Of a stretch of 54,548 bases of DNA, positions 1 through 8,451 are shown one piece after another (the stretch's first letter is position 1; each line of letters begins with the position of its first letter). The position numbers and the translations under genes are program-made. This stretch comes from Mesorhizobium sp. dw_380. Its GTDB lineage: Bacteria; Pseudomonadota; Alphaproteobacteria; Rhizobiales; Rhizobiaceae. The stretch covers positions 1 to 54,548 of the forward strand of contig NZ_JAFFIW010000041.1 in the NCBI RefSeq assembly GCF_018588885.1, in the 5' to 3' direction. Below the pieces are notes generated by a model. It was not told the origin of the DNA, ran no database searches, and saw nothing but the letters and a program-made list of their open reading frames with translations.

Positions 1-40
1 TATCACCGGCGAGATTTTGCCGGTGGTCGGAGGTTACTGA
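1..40 (+). CDS. SDR family oxidoreductase, C-terminal end only
   Basis: Only the last 12 codons are inside the window, read from base 2 to a TGA at 38-40. The visible tail ITGEILPVVGGY matches the end of classical short-chain dehydrogenases of the general-stress type, where an ITG(E/Q)xLxVxGG motif closes the Rossmann subunit. Such enzymes are soluble NAD(P)-dependent alcohol or aldehyde reductases. The substrate cannot be told from this fragment. The call rests on one short motif. Confidence 0.55.
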   Translation, partial: ITGEILPVVGGY

Positions 41-80
41 GGGCGGCCAAAACGAAACGAATGACCAGGGAGCAGGATGG

Positions 81-230
81 ATGGCTCGTCTGCTTTTCAC
101 GGTGGCGCTTGCTTATGTGGCGTACCGCATCTGCACGGAAGCCAAGGCACCTACGCGGCATGTGCCGCAGGATGAACGCGAAGCGCTGCGCAAGCAATCA
201 GCCGCCCTAGGCGTCGACCCGTCTCGCTGA
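81..230 (+). CDS. Small hypothetical protein, 49 aa
   Basis: The ATG at 81 is preceded by a good ribosome site (AGGGAGCAGG). The frame gives a hydrophobic N-terminus (MARLLFTVALAYVAYRIC) followed by a charged tail with PQDEREALRKQ, ending at TGA 228-230. This looks like a short single-pass membrane or signal-anchored protein. It starts 40 bases after the SDR stop, so the two may be co-transcribed. No family is recognised. The support is the ribosome site, the codon pattern and the sensible hydrophobic/charged layout. Confidence 0.55.
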   Translation: MARLLFTVALAYVAYRICTEAKAPTRHVPQDEREALRKQSAALGVDPSR

Positions 231-246
231 AATCCGCGGCACAAGC

Positions 247-373
247 TAGAGCAATTCCAGGAAAAGTGTGAAACGGTTTTCCCGGCAAAAGCGCGTAGCG
301 CTTTGCCTGGGGAATTGGGTCAAAACAAAGAGATAGAGGGGTTCACCGTTTCCGTGAAACGGTGAAACGCTCT
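247..373. repeat. Rhizobial dispersed intergenic palindromic repeat
   Basis: This is a non-coding block starting AGAGCAATTCCAGG and ending GTGAAACGCTCT, with complementary ends (AGAGC/GCTCT) and internal complementary pieces such as CACCGTTTC and GAAACGGTG. The wording is very like the short intergenic repeats scattered through Mesorhizobium and related genomes. Only one copy is seen in this window. It fills the gap between the small 49-aa gene and the DUF892 gene. Confidence 0.6.
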
Positions 374-410
374 GGCCGGCCAGCCGAGGTGCCGACCGGC
401 CAGCGCAGCC

Positions 411-917
411 TTATTCGGCCGCCTGGAGATTGACCTTGCTTTCCGCTATTTCGGTCAGCTTGCGATCTGTCGCCTGTTCTTCCCTGAGGTTCTTGGCCAG
501 CACGTTGGCGCAGTCGGTGCGGCCGAGCTGCTTGGCCCACGCGATGAGTGTGCCATAGCGTGTCATCTCATAGTGTTCGACGGCCTGCGCCGATGCAATC
601 AGCGCCGCGTCGAGAACGTCCTTGTCATCGACGTCACCGCTCACATCGTCGGCTTCCTCGAGAATGCCGTCGATTGCCGGGCAGTTGACCTCCTTGGCCT
701 TGACTCCATGCAGTTCGAACACCTGTTCGACGCGCTCGATATGGCCTCTGGTCTGGTCAAGGTGTTTTTCGAATCCGGCTTTCAGTTGCGCGTCGGTTGC
801 CTTGTCGATCATCTTCGGCAACGCTTTCGCGATCTGCTTTTCGGCATAGTAGATGTCGCGCAGCGTGTGCACAAAGAGATCGTCTAGTGTCTTGATATCC
901 TTCGAAAAAAAGCCCAT
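411..917 (-). CDS. Ferritin-like DUF892 (YciE/YciF-type) protein
   Basis: A 168-aa helical protein. The start MGFFSKDIKTLDDLF is chosen over longer forms because AAAGGTAAG sits directly upstream of the ATG at 917. The order LxDLFxHxLRDIYYAEKQIAKALPKM, then an EKHLDQTRGHIERVEQVF helix and a C-terminal EHYEMTRYGT / LREEQATDRKL pair, is the DUF892 four-helix ferritin-like fold, with Glu and His residues placed as in di-iron proteins. Members are induced by osmotic, oxidative or general stress, but their reaction is not established. An EcfG-like promoter lies about 95 bases upstream (1013-1037), in keeping with stress induction. Confidence 0.9.
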   Translation of the reverse strand: MGFFSKDIKTLDDLFVHTLRDIYYAEKQIAKALPKMIDKATDAQLKAGFEKHLDQTRGHIERVEQVFELHGVKAKEVNCPAIDGILEEADDVSGDVDDKDVLDAALIASAQAVEHYEMTRYGTLIAWAKQLGRTDCANVLAKNLREEQATDRKLTEIAESKVNLQAAE

Positions 918-982
918 GGTCTTACCTTTCATTGCGCTCTCGATGTTGATTTCGGCGGCGAGTTTGACCGCCGCCAGCAAAG

Positions 983-1002
983 GCCGGGACCCAGGTCCCG
1001 GC
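983..1002. repeat. Perfect inverted repeat in divergent promoter region
   Basis: GCCGGGACC (983-991), a two-base loop and GGTCCCGGC (994-1002) form a 9-bp perfect stem. It lies in the 236-base gap between the divergent DUF892 gene and the HAD-ATPase gene. It has no T-tract, so it is not a classical terminator. It could be an operator or an mRNA hairpin in the DUF892 leader, as it lies just downstream of that gene's predicted promoter. Confidence 0.5.
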
Positions 1003-1012
1003 TTGTCTGGTC

Positions 1013-1037
1013 AACGTGCCGGCACCCGAGGGGTTCC
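1013..1037 (-). promoter_or_regulatory. EcfG-like general-stress promoter for the DUF892 gene
   Basis: On the minus strand GGAAC (1037-1033) and CGTT (1016-1013) are separated by 16 bases, matching the alphaproteobacterial EcfG consensus exactly. The gene starts about 95 bases downstream. Confidence 0.6.
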
Positions 1038-1153
1038 GCCCGGAGCGAAACCGCCAACCTCCGTTTCGAAGGCCTGCAATCCTCTCCAATGGGGAGCCTT
1101 TGTCTCGATCACACGTTCTAACCAGGGCGCACCGGAACCGAAGGATCGGCAGA

Positions 1154-2866
1154 ATGTATTTCATTGCGTTGGCGACGGACTATGACGGCACGCTGGCTCA
1201 TGACGGGATCGTCTCACGGAAAACGCTCGCTGATCTCGAGCGGTTCAAGAAAAGCGGCCGCAAACTCGTTCTCGTCACCGGGCGCGAACTGCCCGATCTC
1301 AAGCGCGCCTTTCCCGAGCTTAGTCTCTTCGACAAGGTCGTCGCCGAGAATGGGGCGCTGATCTACACACCGGCCAGCGAGGACGAAAGGGTGATTTCGC
1401 CGTCGCCCGAGCCTAAATTCGTCGCCAGGCTGAAGAAGCAGGGCGTCAAGCCGCTTTCGGTCGGACGCTCGATCGTCGCGACCTGGGAGCCGCACCAGTC
1501 CACTGTGCTCGAGGTCATCAAGAAGATGGGACTCGAACTCGAAATCATCTTCAACAAGGGCGCGGTGATGATCCTGCCGAGCGGCATCAACAAGGCCACC
1601 GGACTGGCCGCGGCACTTCAGGATCTTCGCCTTTCACCACACAACGTCGTCGGTGTCGGCGACGCCGAGAACGACCATGCTTTCCTTAAAGCCTGTGGCT
1701 GCAGCGTCGCCGTCGACAATGCAATTCCCGCGGTCAAGACCACGGCCGATCTGGTCACGCGTGGCGCCCGCGGCAAAGGGGTGGAAGAACTGATCGACAA
1801 GCTGGTCCAGCGCGATCATGAGATCGTGCCGAGGCGCCACGACGGCATCGTTCTCGGCTCAGCCGGCGGCGATCAGATTTTTTTGTCGCCGACCGACACG
1901 GTCCTCATTGCCGGCAGTTCGGGTATCGGCAAATCCACCTTGGCAACCGCGCTGACGGAACGCTTCGTCGAGAGCGGCTTTCAGTTCTGCGTCTTCGATC
2001 CCGAGGGCGACTATGACGGCCTCGAAGGCACGGTTCGGCTAGGGGACGTCTCAAGCGCACCGACAAAGGCGCAAGTGCTGGATCTGATCGAGAAGCCCGA
2101 CAGCAACGTCGTCATCAATGGACTGGCGCTGCGCGTTAATGAACGCCCCGATTTCTTTGCCGACCTGCTGCCCGGCCTTGGCAGCTTTCGCCGTCGCACC
2201 GCAAGGCCACATTGGCTTGTCATCGACGAAGCGCACCATCTTCTGCCCAAACGACGCGACGATACGCGGGCGATCCTGTCCCTGGAATTGCCGGGCACGA
2301 TCCTGATCACGGTTCACCCCGAGGCGATCTCGACCGATGCGTTGCGCCTGGTGACGGCCGTCATTGCGCTTGGCCCCAAGGCGAAGGACGTGGTGAAGGT
2401 CTTCTGCGACGAGACCGGCATCGACCCGCCAAAGGACATGTCTTCGCCCAAGGGCGATCGCGTGCTGTTCTGGCGACCGCAGAAACGCAAGAAAATTGCC
2501 ACCGTCAAAGTGATCGAGCCGCGCCAATCCTTGAAGCGGCACAGCCGTAAATATGCCGAGGGACAACTCGACAAGGCGGGCAGCTTCTATTTCCGTGGCC
2601 CCGACAATGCAATGAATCTCAGGGCCCACAATCTGATGATTTTCGCCCAGATCGCCGAAGGCATAGACGACAAGACCTGGGAGTTTCATTTGCGCGCCGG
2701 CGATTATTCAAAATGGTTCCGCAATCAGATCAGGGACAAGGATCTGGCGCGCGAAACCGCCGAGGCTGAACAGGACAAAACGCTGTCGGCCGACGAGAGC
2801 CGCAAACGGGTGCTCGATGCGGTACGCCGCCGCTACACGGCACCCGCGACGGCACCGAAAGAATAA
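1154..2866 (+). CDS. HAD-family phosphatase fused to a P-loop ATPase
   Basis: A 570-aa protein; the start at 1154 follows a purine-rich site and places the HAD motif at the very N-terminus. Residues 1-230 form a Cof/sucrose-phosphatase-like HAD unit: motif I DYDGTL (nucleophile D9, acid D11), a Lys in GINKATGL near residue 147, and motif IV GDAEND at about 169-174. Residues 240-450 hold a P-loop domain with Walker A GSSGIGKST near 254-261 and Walker B LVIDEAHHLLP near 354-362, resembling HerA/DUF853-type ATPases. The C-terminal 120 residues (FHLRAGDYSKWFRNQIRDK) form a separate charged domain sometimes found near sugar-phosphate enzymes. The substrate and the use of ATP are unknown. The gene is divergent from DUF892 and converges on the pao operon. 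Confidence 0.8.
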   Translation: MYFIALATDYDGTLAHDGIVSRKTLADLERFKKSGRKLVLVTGRELPDLKRAFPELSLFDKVVAENGALIYTPASEDERVISPSPEPKFVARLKKQGVKPLSVGRSIVATWEPHQSTVLEVIKKMGLELEIIFNKGAVMILPSGINKATGLAAALQDLRLSPHNVVGVGDAENDHAFLKACGCSVAVDNAIPAVKTTADLVTRGARGKGVEELIDKLVQRDHEIVPRRHDGIVLGSAGGDQIFLSPTDTVLIAGSSGIGKSTLATALTERFVESGFQFCVFDPEGDYDGLEGTVRLGDVSSAPTKAQVLDLIEKPDSNVVINGLALRVNERPDFFADLLPGLGSFRRRTARPHWLVIDEAHHLLPKRRDDTRAILSLELPGTILITVHPEAISTDALRLVTAVIALGPKAKDVVKVFCDETGIDPPKDMSSPKGDRVLFWRPQKRKKIATVKVIEPRQSLKRHSRKYAEGQLDKAGSFYFRGPDNAMNLRAHNLMIFAQIAEGIDDKTWEFHLRAGDYSKWFRNQIRDKDLARETAEAEQDKTLSADESRKRVLDAVRRRYTAPATAPKE

Positions 2867-2882
2867 CGCGCGACCCAGTGCG

Positions 2883-5162
2883 TCAGACGATCAGGTGTTC
2901 GATCCTGATGGGCAGATCACGGATACGCTTTCCGGTCGCATGATAGACCGCGCTCGCAACCGCGGCGGCCGTTCCGACATTACCGAGTTCACCCAGCCCT
3001 TTGACACCTGCCGGGTTGACCTCGTGATCGACCTCCGGGACCAGGATCACGTCGACCGCTTTTATGTCCGCGTTGACCGGCACCAGATAGTCCTGCAGAT
3101 CACGGTTGACGTAACGGGCGGCGCGCCGGTCGATCTCTGTCGCCTCGTGCAGGGCCTGGCCGATGCCCCAGATCATGCCGCCCATCAGTTGGCTGCGCGC
3201 GGTGCGCGTGTTCATGATCCGTCCGGCTGCAAAGGCACCGACGATGCGCGGCACCCGGATCTCGCGTGTGCGGCTGTTGATGCGCACTTCGACGAATTCC
3301 GCGCCAAAGGCGTATTTGACCGAATCCTTGTCGCTTTCCCCGCCATGGAACTCCGGCTGTCCGGCATAGAGCTTGTTCAATGCTTCCGGCGACGAACCCT
3401 TGGGTGCAAACTCGGCATATTCCTCGATGGCGCCGACCTGCATGGCCTTGAACACATCGGCCAGCTTTGCGGATTTGCCGGTCTCCGTGACGATCTTCCC
3501 ATCCGCCATGTCCAGCTTCGCATTGCCGGAGCCGGCAAGGGGACCGTCCTTGCCCGCCGCCGCCGCGAACAGCTTCGCGCGCACGGCATCGCAGGCCATC
3601 ATAACCGCCGAGCAGACACTGGCCGTCGAAATCGAGCCACCCGACACCGGTGCCGGCGGCAAGGCGCTATCGCCCATCTCGACACTGACCTTCTCCATGC
3701 CGACCCCCAGCCTTTCGGCCGCCATCTGGCCAGCGACGGTGCGAACCCCGGTGCCGATTTCGTGCGAACCGCACTGCACCCGAACCTCGCCATCGGCGGT
3801 CAACCGAACCCTGGCGGCGCAGGGTGCGGCGGCAGTCGGATAGATCGCCGTCGCGCAGCCCATGCCGACCAGCCAGTCGCCGTCACGCATCGAGCCGGCT
3901 TCGGGATCGCGCTTCGACCAGCCAAAGGCCTCCGATGCCTGGTCGTAGCACTTGATGAGGGATCGGCTGGAAAACGGCCTGCCGCCGATCGGCTCCTTGA
4001 CCGGCTCATTGACGCGGCGGAACTCCACGGGGTCCATACCGAGCGCTACCGCCATTTCGTCCATGGCATTCTCGAGCGCGTAGACATAGGGCGTTTCCGG
4101 CGGCGAGCGCATGTATCCTGGGGTGTTGCGATCGGCGTGGACCAGCGCGACATGCGTCAGGACAGAGCCGTAATTGTACATGCGGGCGGTGGCGGAGGTG
4201 CCGCCGACGACATAAGGGTCAGGGCGTGATGTCACCTCCCAGCCCTCATGTCCGAACGCCGTGATGCGGCCGTCCTTGCCGGCGCCGATGCGGATGCGAT
4301 GCCGCGTTTCGGCGCGGTACGTCTGCGCGCCGAAAGCCTGCATTCGGCTGACGACGCAGCGAACGGGCCGGCCGATCCGCCGTGCGGCAACAGCAACGAT
4401 GGCGGTGCGTGCCGTCATCGGTCCCTTCGAGCCGAAGGCGCCGCCAATGTAGGGACTGATGATCCGCACATTGGCCGGATCGAGTTTCAATTGTCGTGCC
4501 AGTTCCATCTTCCAGCCGGTCACGTTCTGGCTGGGCTCGTGTATGGTCAGTTGATCGCCCTGCCACATGGCGGTGGTCGAGAACAGTTCGATCGGATTGT
4601 GATGCTGGGTCGGCGTCGAGTATCTCTCGTCGACCTTCACGGCCGCGGCTGCCCAGGCGGCGTCGAAGTCGCCTGCTTTCGCATCTTCCTTGAGCATGGG
4701 GTTCTTGCCGGCGGCGGCCTCGGTGCTCGTGCCTTTGGAGTCGAAGCTGGCGCTAGGCTGTTCGTCGTCGTAGTCGGCGCGGATCAGCATTGCCGCTTCC
4801 TCCGCCGCCTCGAATGTCTCGGCGACGACCAGAGCGATGATCTGGCCGTCATGGAAGATCGTCTTGTCGTGCAAAGGGCCGATCGAACTCGCACCGGTGT
4901 TGCCGAATTTCGGCGTGTCGGTCTTGTCCATGTCCCCGTACGTCACGATGTCCAGCACACCGGGGACGGCCCTCGCGTCTTGTAAATGAAGTGCGGAGAC
5001 CCTGCCCCGAGCAATGCTGCTGGTGGCAAGCGCACCATAAGCCACATTGGCCGTGGCGATGTCGGCAGGATAGCTGGCCTGTCCGGTAACCTTCAGACGA
5101 GCGTCGATACGGACAACCGGGTCACCCTGATTTTCCCGGGGGGCTGGGGCGGCTTGATTCAT
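2883..5162 (-). CDS. paoC: Molybdopterin-binding subunit of PaoABC-type aldehyde oxidoreductase
   Basis: A 759-aa xanthine-oxidase-family large subunit that would hold the molybdenum cofactor and oxidise aldehydes, with electrons passing to the two partner subunits. Visible features are the N-terminal hammerhead region (RIDARLKVTGQASYPADI), the GGAFGSKGP cofactor loop, EIGTGVRTVAGQM, and the C-terminal KGLGELGNVGTAAAVASA loop that carries the catalytic Glu. The length fits the YagR/PaoC family (about 730-760). It starts three bases after the FAD-subunit stop, the third gene of a tight operon. The natural substrate is unknown; periplasmic aldehyde detoxification is the family's usual role. Confidence 0.88.
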   Translation of the reverse strand: MNQAAPAPRENQGDPVVRIDARLKVTGQASYPADIATANVAYGALATSSIARGRVSALHLQDARAVPGVLDIVTYGDMDKTDTPKFGNTGASSIGPLHDKTIFHDGQIIALVVAETFEAAEEAAMLIRADYDDEQPSASFDSKGTSTEAAAGKNPMLKEDAKAGDFDAAWAAAAVKVDERYSTPTQHHNPIELFSTTAMWQGDQLTIHEPSQNVTGWKMELARQLKLDPANVRIISPYIGGAFGSKGPMTARTAIVAVAARRIGRPVRCVVSRMQAFGAQTYRAETRHRIRIGAGKDGRITAFGHEGWEVTSRPDPYVVGGTSATARMYNYGSVLTHVALVHADRNTPGYMRSPPETPYVYALENAMDEMAVALGMDPVEFRRVNEPVKEPIGGRPFSSRSLIKCYDQASEAFGWSKRDPEAGSMRDGDWLVGMGCATAIYPTAAAPCAARVRLTADGEVRVQCGSHEIGTGVRTVAGQMAAERLGVGMEKVSVEMGDSALPPAPVSGGSISTASVCSAVMMACDAVRAKLFAAAAGKDGPLAGSGNAKLDMADGKIVTETGKSAKLADVFKAMQVGAIEEYAEFAPKGSSPEALNKLYAGQPEFHGGESDKDSVKYAFGAEFVEVRINSRTREIRVPRIVGAFAAGRIMNTRTARSQLMGGMIWGIGQALHEATEIDRRAARYVNRDLQDYLVPVNADIKAVDVILVPEVDHEVNPAGVKGLGELGNVGTAAAVASAVYHATGKRIRDLPIRIEHLIV

Positions 5163-5165
5163 GGC

Positions 5166-6188
5166 TCAGACCTTCATGTCACGGGTTTCGAGCAAGGCCC
5201 GCACCAGCGTGCGCTTGCCGAGCGGTATTTTGAATGCGTTGTGTTCTCGCGGCCTGGCATCGGCGAAAGCGGCGTCAGCTGCCTTTTGTGCCGCGGCTTC
5301 ATCAAGCACCTTGCCTTGCAGCGCGTCTTCCGCCGCGACTGCCCGCCACGGCACGGTTGCCACACCGCCAAGCCCGATCCGCACGCTTCTTACCGTCTGG
5401 CCCTCCATGTCGAGCGCGACGGCCGCGGACGCCAGCGCAAACGCATAGGATTCGCGATCGCGTATCTTCAGATAGCGCGACCGGCCGCTCCACGGCCGGA
5501 GCGGCACTTCGATGGCGGTGATGATCTCGTCGGCGGCAAGATCCGTCTCGATGTTGGGCGTCTCGCCCGGCAGCCGATGCAGCTTGGCAAAGGCAAGCGT
5601 ACGCTTGCCTCGCCGACCTTCAATATCGACGGTAGCGTCGAGCGCGATCAACGCCTGCGCAAAATCGCCATGGTATGTGGCAATGCAGGAATCGCTGGTG
5701 CCGAGAACAGCATGCTGGCGGTTGACCCCTTCCATCGCGGCACAGCCGGAGCCTGGCTCACGCTTGTTGCATGGCCATGAGGTCTCGCGAAAATACTCAC
5801 AGCGTGTGCGCTGCAGCACATTGCCGCCCAAGGTCGCCATGTTGCGAAGCTGGCCGCTGGCGGCCAATTTCAGGCTGTCGGCAAGAAGCGGGCAACGGCG
5901 CCTGACGTCATCATTGTCCGCCGCTTCACCCATGCGGACCAGCGCCCCGAAACGGATGGCATCATCGCTTGTCCTGATCTTCCGCAAGGCCGGCTCGGCA
6001 AGAGTGTTGAGGTCGAGCAAGCGATCAGGCCGCCCCACGCCAAGCTTCATGTAATCGGCCAGATTGGTGCCGCCGGCGATGAACTGCGTGTCGGCGGCGG
6101 TCGGCGGAACATGCCCGGCGCCGGCATGGGACGCCATGGCGACCGCCGCCGAGACGCTGGTTGGTCTCTCATAGACAAAGGGACGCAT
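5166..6188 (-). CDS. paoB: FAD-binding subunit of PaoABC-type aldehyde oxidoreductase
   Basis: A 340-aa CO-dehydrogenase-flavoprotein-like subunit. The start MRPFVYERP at 6188 lies one base past the upstream stop, as expected for translational coupling. It carries the FAD loops AGGTNLADYMKLGV and ATLGGNVLQRTRC. A Cys-rich insertion follows (Cys in RTRCEYF, SWPCNK, GSGCAA and SDSCIA). In Escherichia coli PaoB an equivalent insertion binds an extra [4Fe-4S] cluster, so this belongs to the Pao rather than the xanthine dehydrogenase branch. It transfers electrons from the iron-sulfur clusters to the acceptor. Confidence 0.88.
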   Translation of the reverse strand: MRPFVYERPTSVSAAVAMASHAGAGHVPPTAADTQFIAGGTNLADYMKLGVGRPDRLLDLNTLAEPALRKIRTSDDAIRFGALVRMGEAADNDDVRRRCPLLADSLKLAASGQLRNMATLGGNVLQRTRCEYFRETSWPCNKREPGSGCAAMEGVNRQHAVLGTSDSCIATYHGDFAQALIALDATVDIEGRRGKRTLAFAKLHRLPGETPNIETDLAADEIITAIEVPLRPWSGRSRYLKIRDRESYAFALASAAVALDMEGQTVRSVRIGLGGVATVPWRAVAAEDALQGKVLDEAAAQKAADAAFADARPREHNAFKIPLGKRTLVRALLETRDMKV

Positions 6189-6189
6189 C

Positions 6190-6807
6190 CTAGGCCCTCC
6201 TGATCTCGTCGCGAGCCTGGACAATTGCCGCAACGATGTTGGGATAGGCCGCGCACCGGCATAGATTGCCGCTCATATATTCGCGGATGTCGTCTTCCGA
6301 CCCGGCACGGCCTTCGTTGATGCAACCGATGGCGGACATGATCTGGCCCGGCGTGCAATATCCGCATTGAAAGGCGTCATGGTCGACAAAGGCCTGCTGG
6401 ACCGGGTGCAGTTCGCCGCCGGCCGAAGCGAGGCCTTCGACCGTCGTGATCTCGCGGCCTTGGTTCATGACGGCAAAGCTCAGGCAGGAGAGCACCCGCT
6501 TGCCATCGACGAGAACGGTGCAAGCACCACACTGGCCGTGATCGCAGCCCTTCTTGGTGCCGGTCAGGCCAACATGGTCTCGCAGAGCGTCAAGCAGGCT
6601 GGTGCGGTTGTCGAGCGCAAGGTTGTAGCTCTGCTTGTTGATGCGCATTGAAACCGCGGACAGGTCGCGCGGTTGCGCCGGTTTGGCGGACGCTGGCTGG
6701 GCAGCTCTTGTCGGGGAGGTCGCGAGCGGCATCGCTGCTGCCGCCGAAACAGAGGCCGTCATGAACATGCGTCTGCTCAGGCCGCTGGAAATCTTGGCAT
6801 CGGACAT
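6190..6807 (-). CDS. paoA: [2Fe-2S] subunit of PaoABC-type aldehyde oxidoreductase, Tat-exported
   Basis: A 205-aa iron-sulfur subunit. The N-terminus has a twin-arginine signal (SRRMFMTAS followed by an Ala-rich hydrophobic stretch), so the assembled enzyme is probably carried folded to the periplasm. Ferredoxin-type Cys residues are at GCDHGQCGACTVLVDG and RVLSC. The second cluster motif is FQCGYCTPGQ with NLCRCAAYPNI. First gene of the operon paoA-paoB-paoC, with an EcfG-like promoter 37-61 bases upstream, which suggests general-stress control of aldehyde oxidation. Confidence 0.9.
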   Translation of the reverse strand: MSDAKISSGLSRRMFMTASVSAAAAMPLATSPTRAAQPASAKPAQPRDLSAVSMRINKQSYNLALDNRTSLLDALRDHVGLTGTKKGCDHGQCGACTVLVDGKRVLSCLSFAVMNQGREITTVEGLASAGGELHPVQQAFVDHDAFQCGYCTPGQIMSAIGCINEGRAGSEDDIREYMSGNLCRCAAYPNIVAAIVQARDEIRRA

Positions 6808-6843
6808 GGCTGGCTCCGGGCTGGCTGGGTCTCAAGCGGGCCA

Positions 6844-6868
6844 AACCAGCCACGGAGGGCAAAGTTCC
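6844..6868 (-). promoter_or_regulatory. EcfG-like promoter for the pao operon
   Basis: On the minus strand GGAAC (6868-6864), a 16-base spacer and GGTT (6847-6844), 37 bases before the paoA start. The -10 has G in place of the usual C. Confidence 0.5.
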
Positions 6869-6919
6869 CCCTCTTCACGTGCCTGTGATCGGTTTTCTGC
6901 CGGCTGGATCGATACATCC

Positions 6920-6945
6920 GGAACTTCACCTGCGGGGTGATGGTT
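6920..6945 (+). promoter_or_regulatory. EcfG-like promoter for the small membrane protein gene
   Basis: GGAAC (6920-6924), 17-base spacer, GGTT (6942-6945), about 33 bases before the ATG at 6978. Its position just upstream of a small gene supports it; the -10 is one base off consensus. Confidence 0.4.
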
Positions 6946-6977
6946 GAGCGGGGGAAGGAGCCCGGAAGGAGACGATC

Positions 6978-7148
6978 ATGAGCGATGATCGGCATGGCAA
7001 GGATAGCGATGATGGACCTGTGTTTTCGGCCGAGCAGGCACGACAGGGTGAGATCATCCTGCGAACGCGTGCTCGCCGGATCATCTTCATAGCCGGGCTG
7101 GTCGGCATCGTGATCCTGGCGATCGTGGTCAGGTTCGCAATCGGCTGA
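6978..7148 (+). CDS. Small single-pass membrane protein, 56 aa
   Basis: The ATG at 6978 follows GGAAGGAG. The product has a charged head (MSDDRHGKDSDDG), an amphipathic stretch EQARQGEIILRTRARR and a C-terminal hydrophobic segment (IIFIAGLVGIVILAIVVRF) that would span the membrane. The function is unknown. Similar short proteins with an ARQGEIxLRTxxRR motif occur in rhizobia and carry no trustworthy functional name. A stress-type promoter precedes it. Confidence 0.7.
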   Translation: MSDDRHGKDSDDGPVFSAEQARQGEIILRTRARRIIFIAGLVGIVILAIVVRFAIG

Positions 7149-7184
7149 GCCGCCTTCCCGGTGCGAAACCGTCTCCGTTCAGCA

Positions 7185-7210
7185 GGAACCTTTTGCGGGC
7201 AGCTATCGTT
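7185..7210 (+). promoter_or_regulatory. EcfG-like promoter for the emrAB-type efflux operon
   Basis: GGAAC (7185-7189), a 17-base spacer and CGTT (7207-7210). It lies about 36 bases upstream of the GTG start at 7246 and in the only gap before the operon. Confidence 0.5.
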
Positions 7211-7245
7211 GACTCGCCACTTGTCAAAACGGTCGATACCTTCTT

Positions 7246-8451
7246 GTGAGTTCTCCCGTGGACGCGAAAACCCGGACAAAAGAGCCCGACGAAACCAGAA
7301 ATAAGCGGCGCGCGTCGAGCGAAGCCAGATCAGAAACGTCGCCAAAACGCAGGGAAGCGACGACACAGGCCGACGCACCGGAGCGCAAACCGCCAGACGA
7401 AAAGGCGGATGAACCAAGGCCCAGCCTGCTGAGCTTCCCTCGACGGCACCCTTACATGTCCATAGCGATCCTGCTTGTGCTGCTGCTGATTGCCGTCGGG
7501 CCGGTCGTGTGGTGGCTGGAGGCGCGCCAGTTTGAATGGACCGACGACGCCTTCATCGATGCTCGTACCGTGACGATCGCCGCCGAGATATCGGGGCGCA
7601 TCACCGATGTCGCGGTCACCGACAACCAGCCGGTTAAAGCCGGCGACGTGCTGCTGCGCATCGACGACAGCGACTATCAGGCAAGCCTGGCGGAAGCCAA
7701 TGCCGGCGTGGTCTCGGCGCAGGCCGAGATCGTCAATGTCGAAGCACAGATCGAAGCACAGAATGCCAAGATCGACGCGGCGCAAAAGCAGATGACGCAG
7801 GCCCAGGCCGCCCTCGATTTCGCCAAGGCGGAGGACCAGCGCAACCGTCAGCTGCTGGCCAAGGGAACCTCCACCCAACAGCAGGCTGAACAGGCCGCCT
7901 CGACGCTGCGCCAGGACCAGGCCGCGCTCGACAGCGCTGGAGCAAACGTGGCTGCCGCGAAAAGCCAGGTTGGCGTCTTGCAGGCGCAGAAGAAGAGCGC
8001 GGAAGCAAAACTCAATCAAGCCAAGGCGAGCCAGGAGCAGGCGCGCACAACGCTGTCGCGCACCACCGTAAGCGCGCCTGTTGCCGGCCGCGCAACCAGT
8101 GTCACCGCCGCCAAGGGCACCTACGCCCAGCCCGGCCAGGTGCTGATGATGTTTGTTCCGGACGAGGTCTGGGTGAAAGCCAATTTCAAGGAAACCCAGC
8201 TCGACCTGATGCGGCCGGGACAGCCGGTCGACATCGACGTCGACGCGTATCCTGAAAGATCTTTCCATGGCCGCGTCGACAGCATCCAGGCGGGCAGCGG
8301 TACCGCCTTCAGCCTGCTGCCGGCCGAAAACGCCACCGGCAACTTCGTCAAGGTGGTGCAGCGCGTGCCGGTGAAGATCGTCTTCGATCAACCGCCGGGC
8401 GTGCTGCTCGGTCCAGGCCTGTCGGTGGTGCCGAGAGTCAAGGTGAGATGA
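7246..8451 (+). CDS. emrA: EmrA-type (HlyD family) multidrug efflux adaptor
   Basis: A 401-aa periplasmic adaptor for an EmrB-type pump. A long charged cytoplasmic N-terminus (about 65 residues) precedes a transmembrane helix (YMSIAILLVLLLIAVGPVVWW). Then come the first lipoyl half (TDDAFIDARTVTIAAEISGRI), an Ala/Gln-rich coiled coil of roughly 120 residues (AQKQMTQAQAALDFAKAE), the second lipoyl half (RTTVSAPVAGRATSV) and a beta-barrel region. The GTG at 7246 is the first start in frame after the promoter, though its ribosome site is weak and a later start is possible. The stop overlaps the emrB start by four bases (ATGA), so the two are coupled. Confidence 0.88.
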   Translation: MSSPVDAKTRTKEPDETRNKRRASSEARSETSPKRREATTQADAPERKPPDEKADEPRPSLLSFPRRHPYMSIAILLVLLLIAVGPVVWWLEARQFEWTDDAFIDARTVTIAAEISGRITDVAVTDNQPVKAGDVLLRIDDSDYQASLAEANAGVVSAQAEIVNVEAQIEAQNAKIDAAQKQMTQAQAALDFAKAEDQRNRQLLAKGTSTQQQAEQAASTLRQDQAALDSAGANVAAAKSQVGVLQAQKKSAEAKLNQAKASQEQARTTLSRTTVSAPVAGRATSVTAAKGTYAQPGQVLMMFVPDEVWVKANFKETQLDLMRPGQPVDIDVDAYPERSFHGRVDSIQAGSGTAFSLLPAENATGNFVKVVQRVPVKIVFDQPPGVLLGPGLSVVPRVKVR

